From Ricinus communis (taxonomy: Eukaryota; Streptophyta; Magnoliopsida; Malpighiales; Euphorbiaceae), in NCBI RefSeq assembly GCF_019578655.1, contig NC_063261.1:17908216-17972215 (forward strand): a stretch of DNA of 64,000 nucleotides. Reading direction: 5' to 3'. This document shows, piece by piece, positions 19,679-30,434 of the stretch. The first letter of the stretch is position 1, and every line of letters starts with the position of its first letter. The notes beneath the pieces are model-generated. The model was given only the letters and a program-made list of their open reading frames with translations. It had not been told where the DNA came from and did no database searches. The position numbers and the translations under genes were made by a program.

Positions 19679-19699
19679 CAAAGAATGAATGAATTAAAC

Positions 19700-20536
19700 A
19701 TAAAAATTGCAGGAGGACTTGAAAACAGATATACAATAGATTCAGGAAACAAGTTACAAAACCAGCAGTCTACAGAAAAGTTTGGATGTCTCGATTCTGG
19801 TCAAGCTGCATGATCGCGAACAGAATTAACTAAAAATAGCCACTAAATTCGTCTTTCAGCTCTAAACACCATTGAGAGAACAAATGAAAGGTAAAATCAT
19901 TATTCTAGCCTGACAGCAATTCTTCTGAGAAGGTTTCATGGTCATAAAAATGAGAAATTGAGAAGTGTAGTAATTCATAACTAAGCAGTCAGAACTGATG
20001 ACTGTAAGTTATCTTTTCTTTTTTCCTAAACGAAGAGCTTATGTAATCTTGATACTGAATTTTAGAATGGATTTTGCAACAAATACAAGACTGTGACAAG
20101 TATTTTACTTCTAGAACAAGGACATAATGATCGGATTGGAGATTATTCTATGGAATCAGCTTTTCGTTAATGTGAGTTTCCAGTATGAAACAGCTAACTT
20201 CACTTGCCAAAATAATCTATAATCTATCTATAATCTTTTTTGTTTTGTGTTAGAACCAATATACTAGGAGTTGCTAAAAATTTAGTTTTAGATAAGAAAG
20301 CACACTTGAAGATGATAGAAATATTATCATTATCTTATTACATAAAATCAAGGACCAGAAGAGTACAATTTTAATATATCAAATGCCATTGATAAGTTAC
20401 ATTAGTCATAAGCACAACAAGAAACACACAATGTAATACTCCCACCACTAGGGCAATACACCTTATAACATTAAGCACTGGATGAAGTTTGCTACGAAAT
20501 CCGCTAATTAAGAAATATATTATAAGGTATAATCAC
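19700..20536. other. Intergenic, no feature seen
   Basis: Between the PELPK remnant and the last PELPK gene; no coding, tandem or inverted repeat that I can support. Confidence 0.4.
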
Positions 20537-20908
20537 TTATGGAGTAGTTGCTGCATGGAAGGGGTTAATGTCCTTAGGAATAGATGGAATGGCAGGTAAT
20601 GTGGGTTTTGACAAGTCAGGAAAATGAGGAATGGATGGCAATTCTGGCACTTCAGGCTCTGGCAAATCAGGTAATTCTGGTTTTGGCAAGTCTGGAAACT
20701 TAAGTTTTGGCAAAGTTGGTATTTCTGGTAATGGTGGCAATTCAACCTTAGGGAAAGAAGGCAATTCAGGCTTCGGAAGCTCAGGTATTTCAGGAAATGT
20801 TATTTCCAGCAGTTGGCGCGCATTCACCAGAATTGTCTGGCTGTTCAGTACTGCCATACTAATCCACACAAGTGGTAACATGAATAATAGGAAGCGATGA
20901 TAAGCCAT
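20537..20908 (-). CDS. PELPK-type proline-rich cell-wall protein, copy 4
   Basis: Single exon, 123 aa from the ATG at 20908 (MAYHRFLLFM); the frame extends upstream only to a TTG. Signal peptide about residues 1-30 (cleavage VNA/R), then RQLLE. This is the shortest intact member, with roughly 15 P-E-L-P/P-K-x-x-L-P units, a distinctive PSFPKVELPPLPEIPTLPK stretch and a DINPFHAATTP tail. It lies outside the segmental duplication, yet has the same promoter block, so it is an older paralogue. Secreted wall protein by family. Confidence 0.86.
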   Translation of the reverse strand: MAYHRFLLFMLPLVWISMAVLNSQTILVNARQLLEITFPEIPELPKPELPSFPKVELPPLPEIPTLPKLKFPDLPKPELPDLPEPEVPELPSIPHFPDLSKPTLPAIPSIPKDINPFHAATTP

Positions 20909-21007
20909 AGATGGTTCAGATGACAACAGATTTGCAAGGAATGAGAGTTACAGCAACTACAGGAGTGTTAAGTCTCTGCCTTGTGATCATGACCTGAGTA
21001 CGCTGAG

Positions 21008-21095
21008 CTTTTATAGATGTAGATGATGAGAAACAGGGAGACTTCAAAACTGAGTTGGTGGGAAAAATTGTGAGTTAGTGGTTCAACTTCTCACC
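21008..21095 (-). promoter_or_regulatory. Conserved PELPK promoter block, copy 4
   Basis: TATAAAAG at 21008-21015 (100 bp from the ATG), TTTCCCACCAA at 21055-21065, GGTGAGAAGTTGAACCA at 21079-21095. Order and spacing match the other three genes although flanking DNA is diverged. Confidence 0.6.
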
Positions 21096-22030
21096 AATGA
21101 CACTGATACAAAGTCATCTCCCAAAAAGTTCTTACTTCCACAATCATCTAGAACACGATTGCTTATGTTCGCAATCATCCAGTTGATAAACAACTGAACA
21201 ATGTCTTTTACGGGCAAGATGAATGCATGTAAGCTTTCGTGTAGCAAATGAATTTTTAAGCTATCAGGTAAAGATCAGTGGTTAAATTATTTTTTTCCTT
21301 CTTACTGCAAGAAATCAAGTTTCGAAGTTATAACATTTTTCCTTTGAGAGAAGGGAAAGGCAGATAATTTGTTGATATTCTATTACAAGTAATCTGCTTA
21401 AGTTATCAATCAAATCAATAGGCGTAGCCAAGTTTAGTCATCTGTTCGATAAAATCATACATTTTTAGTCAGCTCCATGGCATTATCCATCCATCAGGCA
21501 TCTCGCTTTAACGTTTCCAGTCCCCTTACATGTTACAATTTCCATGCAGCAATCTAAACAAAAAGGTCCTGGAGCATTGTGCCCTTTGGCTCAGATCAAA
21601 GTTGGACATAAATGCAGGCAATGAGGCTATAAACAGAGAATAAATTTAAAGGCACAAAGCTCCAGAAGTGCACTTCCGCAGGATTTAACGAGCTATGTTT
21701 TATAGGATGATTAATTAGACCAATTAACCTCATATTCTTACTTATCCATAAAAGTATAAAGAAAGATCGAAAGGGGTCATCTGCAGAAATCTGCACTATG
21801 AATATTTCTGCAAAATAGATGTATTCCGAAGGTACAATTTTACAATAGCTTGTACTATAATGGAAAAGAAAGAAACATTAATTACAACACACATACAACA
21901 GGGTAGCTTTTCCCTGGATTCAAGGGAATAAACATTATTTTTCAACTGTTTTGATATTTATAAGTAAAAAAACACAAAATAGAAGAACTAAACACACGTG
22001 GTGATACAACAGAGGAAGCAAATGCAAGAT
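21096..22030. other. Intergenic plus carbonic anhydrase 3' UTR
   Basis: Downstream region of the minus-strand gene ending at 22031 and distal promoter of PELPK copy 4. No additional gene or repeat seen. Confidence 0.4.
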
Positions 22031-24976
22031 TTAGCACCAAAATGCTCGATTTTTTACTGCAATTTTGCCACTTTCTCCCTTCAAATTGCTTGCCTTGTAA
22101 TCCAGCGTCCATTTCTCAAATGCACAGTCAACAAAGTCATAGTAGCCACCATGAATAGAGAGTTCGCCGTTCCTCACTTTTTCTTCTATCCATGGGTAAG
22201 TTAGGAGGTTTGCTAATGAACAATTAACTGATTCCTATGAAAAGGCAAGAAATTGTTCAGCAACTTTTAAACAAAGAGTTTATGCATCGGTTTACAACTT
22301 TATGCCACCTATCATTAGTTAAATCCCTCTTTATTCAGTGCTTTGCAAAGCTAATCCATTTGTCGTTCAGAGGAGACTTCACAGGGCACAAAAGCTGAAA
22401 ATTTTCATTTACATTCTGTGCCTATAACAAAAGCGATGTCATCCAAATATTGAATTGGCCAACCCCAATGCATTTACAAAGAAAACAAATGAAATAAGAA
22501 AGTTCTTTTTTTAAGGAAAAGGAAAGAAGCCAATGAGAGAATAATTTAGTAGAGAAATCTTTTGAAGAAAACAAAAGCCCATAAAATCCAAGAAAAATCC
22601 TGTATTAAATCAATATAGAAGAGCTCATGACATATCTCTGATAAGAAAATGTAGACAAGTACAAGCACTTGAATGTTACAATGCTTAAGGAGAAAAAGAG
22701 AAAAGAGATAAATTACCTTCTCACAGTGTCTGCACTGCCTGTCAAAGCTGAGATTAGAAGCAGCACCCTTTGTTCTTACCCTTGCATTCATCCCAACAGC
22801 CACCCAACTTCCAATGAAACTACTGAAAAAGGAGGGAAAAGAAAAGAAAAAATATATATATGAGAAATGCATGGCATGGCTTTCTTTTCATTAAACGATA
22901 GGAGATAATTAAAAGAAACAACAAAAAAGTCATTGTAACAGAACCTTGTTTCCACATCATCATGCATACTCATTAGAGCACGAATGCCTCCACAGCAACT
23001 GTGGCCAATGACTAAAATATTTTCAACCTGCAAAAGGAATTATCTTTGATTTCCCAAAGAATACAAGATATAATTTTGAAGGCTAAATGACTCATGCATA
23101 TGGTTTCATGGTCACGAAGCAAAACATAGATCATATCTGACTCTTCCATGTGATACTAGCCAATCTTTGCAAGATAGCCCAAATATTCTGAACTATCTTA
23201 GAGCACGGCAACCCAAGTTATTGGTCATGATTCAAAAAACTACAGCATATTTAATATACAGCATCTAAGTGAGAACATATGCTTCTTTGATCTTGTCTCG
23301 ATTTACTTCCCCTCACACTCAAATTAATTTCTTACAGATATGAAAATGAAATGCAAGGCTTCATAGGCACATGGCACAAAATATAAAAACGACACTTAGA
23401 TTTGTAGCATTCTTACTTTCAAGGAATTTACAGCAAATTCTAATGCAGCATTTGTTTCTGATGGTCCACTCTGCACAAAAGTAAACAGGGTCAAAACAAG
23501 AAAGACAGATGCCAACAAATTAGTATTTCCATGTCATCTTTTCTCAACAGTTAACTTCAGAGCATCGCAGATGGACAAGTATGAGTTCATCAAATATGTA
23601 TAATATACCTCGTATGAGGGCACCATGTTTGCAACATTGCGCACCACAAATGCTTCTCCTGGTTGGAATCCCAGAATGTTAGAGGGGCAAACCCTGGAGT
23701 CTGCACAAGCAATCACCATAAACTGTCCACAAATGTTAGTCAAATTCATATTTGCCAACAGTTCTGCAGTCAATTACAGTGAATGCCAAAGTGAATGGAT
23801 AATATTTATGATGTGTAACAATAACTTCCAGCTAATAAACTAGAAAAGCCATGATCACCTTTGGCGCTTGACCCTTTGAAAGATTTTCAAAGTGTTCCAA
23901 ATTTTTCCTGCTCAAAAAATGAATTTCAAAATAACACGCTTAAAAAAAATTTCATCAAAGAAAAATAGAAACATGCCAAAGTTCTTCACTGCTTACATGT
24001 ATGTATTCTGTTTGAAACTCATAAACCTTTGCTTCATCTTGTCAAATAAAGCACGATCATCTTTGGTCACTGGAGGGCTCTCAATTCTATCAGTTTTAAG
24101 TTCCTTGGTCAGTGCTGGAGGCTCCTTTGAGGCCTTCAATTTCAAGCCCGATTTGCTGAAAAGGTTGAAGAAGACATTTGTAACAGCATAAACAAATGCT
24201 TCAGTAATGTCAAGTTCAATGAATTACTTAAGTTGTAATTTTTATCAAATAAGAGACATGATTAAATCAAAAGAACTCGAGTAACAACAGGTATGTCTAG
24301 AAATCTGCTAAAACAGAACATTTAGAGATAATTCTGGTCTTATTAAGCATGATCTGGAACATGCTGGTTTCTAAATACAGAAATCAGCATACAGCAAATA
24401 GAGAAACTAACATTTTTATGTACATAGAACTTCAGCTCAAGGAATTGAAAAGATCATCTCTTTAGGGAAACAATTCAGCACCAAAACAACTTATAAGACT
24501 AGTAGAGTAGTAGTTGAGCTAAATCAAGGAATTAACAACATAAAAATACAGTATTATAATAGGAAATTAGGAAATTCGAGCAAAGCTAGGGGAAAAGAAA
24601 ACAACAAGAACAACAAATAAAAAAAAAAAATTTCTTCCAAAGATGAATCGAATATAACAGCAAAAGAGAAAAGAAATTGACAAGAGCTTACTTTGAAACA
24701 GCACATAATCTCAAACGGGCATGCTCAGTTACACCTAATTTCTCTTTAGGATCAAGGATCTGTAAAGAAAAACACAAATTAATCTACACCCATCAAGAAA
24801 AACGAACCAAATGATACACATACACATAAATGTATAGCAAAAAGTAGCAAGAATTAGAGAAGTTAATTTACTTTCTGGGTTCTTAATGATAAAGATTTAG
24901 AGTCTGTGGGCTTAACGAGGGATGTGCAAGAAAAGGGTTCCTTTGAAACAGAGGAAGAAGGTGAAAGAGCAGCCAT
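22031..24976 (-). CDS. BCA5: Beta-carbonic anhydrase, probably plastid-targeted (nine exons)
   Basis: Zinc enzyme interconverting CO2 and bicarbonate. My splice model (minus strand): 24872-24976, 24692-24759, 23997-24155, 23859-23907, 23609-23722, 23417-23470, 22945-23027, 22717-22822, 22031-22234, all GT-AG, frame kept, giving 313 aa. Residues 1-60 are Ser/Lys-rich with few acids, as in a chloroplast transit peptide. Catalytic sequence: CADSRVCPS (zinc ligand C133, Asp135/Arg137 dyad) and GHSCCGG (ligands H192 and C195). Also present are the family's N-L-E-H-F, G-Q-A-P-K, F-Q-P-G-E-A-F, the C-R-H-C-E-K block, L-L-T-Y-P-W-I and the [10 protein letters not shown] ending. The GHSCCGG form and tail resemble Arabidopsis BCA5 more than BCA1/2, so the symbol is likely but not certain. 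Gene intact. Confidence 0.9.
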
Positions 24977-26508
24977 CAGAGAGGTTTGGAATATAAAAAA
25001 CGGTGCCTTCTGTGTGTAATAAGATGTGGAGAGAAATAAGGAAGTGAAATGGAGACAGCCATTTGTAAAGTCTTTAGCTTTTTATTTTAAAAGGGGTAAG
25101 AGGAGAGAGAGAGAGAAGGGTATGTGGTGTTGTTGTGTTGGATCAAGAAAAAGACTCCAAGAGAGACGGAGAAAACAAAGTGTGCGTGCTTGTTTAATGG
25201 CGAGGCCAACTAAGCCAAGAAAGAGACTTCAGATGCTGAAACTTTTGACTGTTTTTCTTTTCTGTTTTTTCTATTTTAATATATATATTTTACAACACTC
25301 TTAATAATTATGAAACATTATATAAATTCTTTTTAATCCTGAGTTCTCGGATATTCTTTCCCTTTCTTACACAAACTGTACTTTGCTCAAAAAGATTGTT
25401 GCTATGTGTGATCTTTGTTTTTATCTTAGGCTTTGTTTGTGTCTTTGGAAATTAATTTAAAACATGTTTGAGATTATTGTTGAATATTGTAAAAGCAATT
25501 ACTAATTTTTTGATTTAATTTGTGTGGAGTGATTTTGGCAAACTTATTTTTAGAAAAAGAGCCCATTTATCAACTTTTCTTCAAAAGCATTTTTTTAAAT
25601 GGCCTAATTGCTAAAAAGGTTTTTCTGATTTTCAAATTTTTCAATTTCAGTACTAAATTTTAGTGTTGAATTAGCTTTTCAAAAGAAAATATTACATCTA
25701 AATCATAATAAAATTAAAATTGAGTCAATATTAGAATTATTCTTTTATTTCATTATTAAAATATTATCACTTAAATACATAAAATTATTTTTTAAAAGAA
25801 TTTAAAATTGAATAAATTTTATATGCTTAAACGATAATAATTTAATAATAGAGATGATGATTCAATTTTTTTATCAAAATTCACACCACATCAATAAATT
25901 TAATTGATATTTATTATAGGTTAAAATGAAATTAATGTCAAAATATGATATTGAAAATAAAAATTAAAAAATTATATGCTAAATTTGATAACAAATATAA
26001 AAAAAAAAAAAAACTTTTTTACTATTAAACTTTTCTAAATCTCAAAAACTAAATAAACTCTAATGTTAGGACAATAATTTATAGGGAATTGAATCCTAGT
26101 TGCCCTATTTTATAAATATATAAAGTATTTAAAACTTGACAGAAAAAGTTTATTTCAATTCTAACAAAATATAAATATAAAGATAATTATTTAAAGGAGT
26201 AAAAAAATGGTAATTCTTTTTTGTGGCTGGTGCCTGTAGCGGCCAAAAGTCATTAGAGATAATTGTCGATGTTTATTATAGTAAATAACGTATAGTTAGT
26301 AAATTAGTTTACTATATTTAAAGTGTGTTTAAAATTATTATTGAGTGTAACTAATTTTAATTTCTTATAAATTATTATTATGTTAAACTTACTTTTAAGA
26401 AACACATCAACTTATTTGCTTCTCGTTAGAAGCAATTTCTAGTATTAAAACAAAATCTTTAAGAAAACCAAAAAGATTTTATCCATTCGCAATCCAAAAT
26501 AAAATTGG

Positions 26509-27030
26509 TATTTTGTTCAGAGAATTGATGCAGCTGATAGTTATTTTTTATTGAATAATTATATTAAAACGTTTAGTAAAAATTTAAAAAACAGTAGGTG
26601 ATAGCTGATTTAGTTTCAATCAATTATTATTGTATCAATTTTATTTTAAAAATTTTTCTTATCAGCTAATAGATTTTCTTTTTAGATAATATTATTTTTA
26701 TTCAAGTTTATTAATAATAACTTATTTTAAGTTGATATCATATAATTAAATTTTTATATTTTATAATAAGAATTACTATTTTAAAATTTTTAATAGTTAA
26801 ATAATTATATTATTTATAATCATAGTATTTAAAATTAAAAAATTTATTAATAGAATTTAAATTTAAATTTTTAAAATAACCTTTATAAATAATTTTAAGA
26901 ATAAATATAATTGAGTTAAAAAATTAATTATAATATTTTTAATTATATAAATTATTTTTATTAATTTGTATCATTGAATATAATATAAATAAATATTTAC
27001 CATCAGCTGTGTTGATCAACCGAAAGAAAT
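26509..27030. repeat. AT-rich MITE-like repeat with CAGCTGAT ends
   Basis: Left end TTTGTTCAGAGAATTGATGC then AGCTGATAGT; right end complement CTTTCGGTTGATCAACACAG then CTGATGGT. The shared CAGCTGAT[A/G]GT pair frames about 500 bp of almost pure A/T. Same style as 10246 and 28345. Confidence 0.4.
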
Positions 27031-27244
27031 AAATTTTTATTATTTTAATAAATTAAAAAAAAAATTAATGCAGCAAGAAAAAAGATATTCTTTTTGCAAA
27101 ACAAACATTGCCTATGTGCAAATTAATTTGATTGCATGTAAAGGTTGAAGCCTAGTAAGGAAACAAGAGCCCTTAGCCCATTCATATTTAGCCTAGTCCA
27201 GTTGGAGTTAAGGAAAAAAAAAAAAAAAAGAAGATTAAAATTTA

Positions 27245-28275
27245 AGATCCTGTTTGGCTAACCTATTGTTTGTGGAGCTTTATATTATGGTTCCTGAATC
27301 ATATTATATTATGGTCCACTCTCAATATAATGCATGTGTTAGAATTTTAACACGTATTTCTTTAAAGGATAATTATAAACTTCTTCTAAGATTCGACATA
27401 ATCTGTATTTTTATTTTCTAGTTTTTAAAAATATGTATTTTCATTTTTCCTGTTTGTATGTTGTTCATCGTAATAGTGTTTCTGTTAGCAGTCTATTAGT
27501 TTAATAAATTTTAAATTGGTCAAAGTATTGAAGTGTCATATTTTACTAACTTGGAATGACTTACTGTTACGTGAATTTATATTAAACTGAAATTTATTTT
27601 AGAATGAAATAAAGATATATTTAACCTAAATTAGGAAAAAAAATTACAAGATGTTGTTTTCTTCCATCTAAAAAAAATAAAATTTTATTAAAATAAAGTA
27701 ATAAAAATATAAAATTGAGTAAACTTTATAGCCATTTTCTGTAATTTCACACAATACTAACGCATAAATAGATGATAGTTAACATAGATGATAGTTAACG
27801 TGAGGGATGAAAGTTCATATTATTAAAAAAATAAGGAATGTAAGTGTAGATTATGCAAAATCTGAGAAGGATATTTATAAATTTTCTTTTTTTAAATAAT
27901 TTTTATTTGTTAAATTTTTACTAAATGTTTATTAAACATGTAATGAATATTCGCTGTCTAAATATTAAATGTTCATTTTGCAAACTTTATTTTATTAAAA
28001 AGATATTTATAGAAAAAATTGAATATTTATAATATAATTTTAGCTTGACATTTTTTTATTTTTTAATTATAGAAATGATTTACGTTATATTTATATTATA
28101 TATATTATTTAAATTAATTAATAAATATTTTGTTCATTAATAATAAACATATATTAATAAGCTAGCGAATATTATGAATATGAATTATGGTAATATATTA
28201 ATTATTAATTGATTGTCATTACTCTTTATAACTAATTTTATTAAAATAAAATAAAAAGGTCAGCCAAATAAAGGA
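27245..28275. repeat. Possible MITE with TTTGGCT ends
   Basis: CCTGTTTGGCTAACC near 27248 and, on the other strand, CCTTTATTTGGCTGACC near 28275. Interior is AT-rich without coding potential. No target duplication identified, so this is tentative. Confidence 0.25.
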
Positions 28276-28344
28276 AAAATGGACAACGTCCCACACGTAC
28301 CCCCTGGTTCCTAGACCACCAAACAAAGTGCTCTCTGACCATGG

Positions 28345-28985
28345 CATAATTTTCCACCGTTCGCGGTTGGTAGCCAATAGTCATTGCCGTAGCTAACAGC
28401 CAATAATTAGTTGATTAATATTTTTGTTTTATAAAATTATTTATGTTGTTTATATATTTAATTACTAATATGGGCATCAATTAGTTATTTTTTAATTAAA
28501 AAATTATATTTGTTATTTCATTTTAAGAATTTTATACATAATATAACATATTTTTAGTATATAAAAATTATCTTTTAAGTTTATTTTTATAATAACATAG
28601 TTAATACAGTAAAAAAATAAATAATAATAATAATAATATATTGAGTGAAATAATTAGAAGATCTATTTTGTAATAGTTTATTTTAAAATATTTTAGAATT
28701 ACTTTCTTTCATTTATTTTTTATATTTTTTTAAAATATTTTATGCTAAAAATAAAAAGAGGGTATAAGCTTTTTAAATTTTTTAGTTTAAAATTTTAAAA
28801 ATAAATAAAAATAATTTAATCATATATATAAATTAATATAATTTATAAGAATTTAATTTGAAATTGATATAAACTATTTCTGTTAAGAATTCTAAAACTT
28901 ATTAGTTACTATTTAAATAATTATAGGTTATTATTTGAATAAAATTATGAAACGCATTAATATAGTTATTTATAACTAAAGAGCT
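28345..28985. repeat. AT-rich MITE-like repeat (GGTTGGTAGCCAATAG family)
   Basis: Starts near GTTCGCGGTTGGTAGCCAAT and runs through AT-rich DNA to about 28985. Subterminal words match the repeat at 10246 (GGTTGGTAGC). Boundaries uncertain. Confidence 0.35.
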
Positions 28986-30360
28986 ACCGGCTCCCCTCAA
29001 ACTAAAAAGCAAAGCACTATACTAATACGTGAAAAAAGAAATACGTGATAGAGATGCATATACCCGTAGCATATTGCTTCTAGTTAATGATTGGGATGAC
29101 CCATTCCCCTTATCTCATTTCCAAGGCCCAACCATTATACGAGAGCTAAGTCTTTCACAAGTCCAACATTCTCTTTTCGCCAACCCAGCTTTCTTCTTCC
29201 ATTAAGTCACCTTTTTAAGTTAATAAAATGTTAGAGTGATGAACTTATTAAAGTTAAGCTAGCAAAGGTTTATACATTGTCATAAAATCCAACTTATAAT
29301 CTTAATCAGACAAACATTACTAAGTCTTTTGTCGAGCGAGATAGCTCTATGAAACTCGGATGGAGATTTTTGGGCTCGAATCTTTATTTTTTTCTCTTCA
29401 TAATTAGAATAAATAAAGATATATTTTAATATAATATCTCACTAATTTGATTAAGATTTTAAATTTATATTAAATAAATAAATACGAACGATTTTAATCT
29501 TCAAATTTTAAATTTCACATAAATAACATGAAATATATAAGAATTTGTTAATTTATGATCACATATCAATTTGAGGGAGAAACTTTGGACATATTATATA
29601 TATCCAATACTCAATTGAAAATACAATTGTTTTATGTAATAAAGTAAGAAAGATATTACCCAATGACAAAAAGCTTTCGCTTTCTTGCTCACTCTCACAC
29701 TCCTGCCCTATCATAATCAATTAAAGAAACAACAAAAAATGAAGAACCCATTAAATAAATTTCAACTCCCATGTTGTCTTTATTAAATTCCTACTCTACC
29801 CATCACTCACGACCCCCACAAGCAGGATTGCCATGTCCATTTTTGTCCAATTTATTACAATAATTAATTCCATGCCTCCCATTTCTCCTCTCTTCCTCTC
29901 TGTATCAGACAATATCCCACATGGGGAAAAACCTGACTAGCGACAGTTACCATTTTACCCTCACTGATTTCCCTCTTTGCCAATCCCTAACTAACCTTCT
30001 TCTCTCTGATTGCCCGGACTGCTTCCTGAAATGACCAGTACGCCCTTCACTCTACGTCAACTCACCTGTCATTTGCCAAAAAGGATAGGCCCTTTCTCGT
30101 CCACCCGAAATTGTAAAAATGCACACCGCCTATTTCCTCTTTCCTCTCTATCGGACAAAAGATAATCCTCTGAAATTACCATTTTACCCTCAGACATTTC
30201 CCTATGTTTCCGATTACCAGAAATGGTTGTTGCAGTGACGAAAATACCCTAATTTTTAAACACCTAAACCAGTAAATCATTGTCATTTTATTGACAAGCA
30301 CGTGTCCTAATTTGTCCATTCAACAAAAACCACACTTTCCTTGTTGTCTTTCTTCTCTTT

Positions 30361-30381
30361 CCTAACCCTAACCCTAACCCT
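30361..30381 (+). promoter_or_regulatory. CCCTAA repeats in the 5' leader (telo-box-like)
   Basis: Three to four head-to-tail CCCTAA/AACCCTAACC units about 55-75 bp before the ATG at 30435. Telo-box-like AACCCTAA elements are common near transcription starts of plant genes expressed in dividing cells; a regulatory role here is inferred. Confidence 0.45.
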
Positions 30382-30434
30382 TAAAAAAAAAAATCCTAGA
30401 GAGAGAAAAAGTTAAGTTTCGGAGAGAGAATAAA

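Larger units (their letters stand above)
24977..30434. other. Long AT-rich intergenic region with MITE-like repeats
   Basis: Contains the 5' region of the carbonic anhydrase gene (GA-rich near 25080-25180), three MITE-like AT-rich repeats (listed separately), and the promoter and 5' leader of the J-like gene. Open frames here (for example 25026-25304) have no supporting features. 29285-29390 has a weak tRNA-like look (GGGCTCGAATCTT) that I could not confirm. Confidence 0.4.

Noticed and set aside
23534..23773. Carbonic anhydrase frame starting M-T-A-E-L-L-A-N-M
   Set aside because: It includes intron sequence on both sides; the true exon is 23609-23722 by splice sites and family alignment.
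25026..25304. 92-codon plus-strand frame upstream of the carbonic anhydrase gene
   Set aside because: It is a GA-rich promoter/leader composition effect without leader, domain or conservation evidence.
29285..29390. tRNA-like stretch with GGGCTCGAATCTT
   Set aside because: A B-box-like word is present but no convincing A box or cloverleaf, so neither a tRNA gene nor a SINE is claimed.
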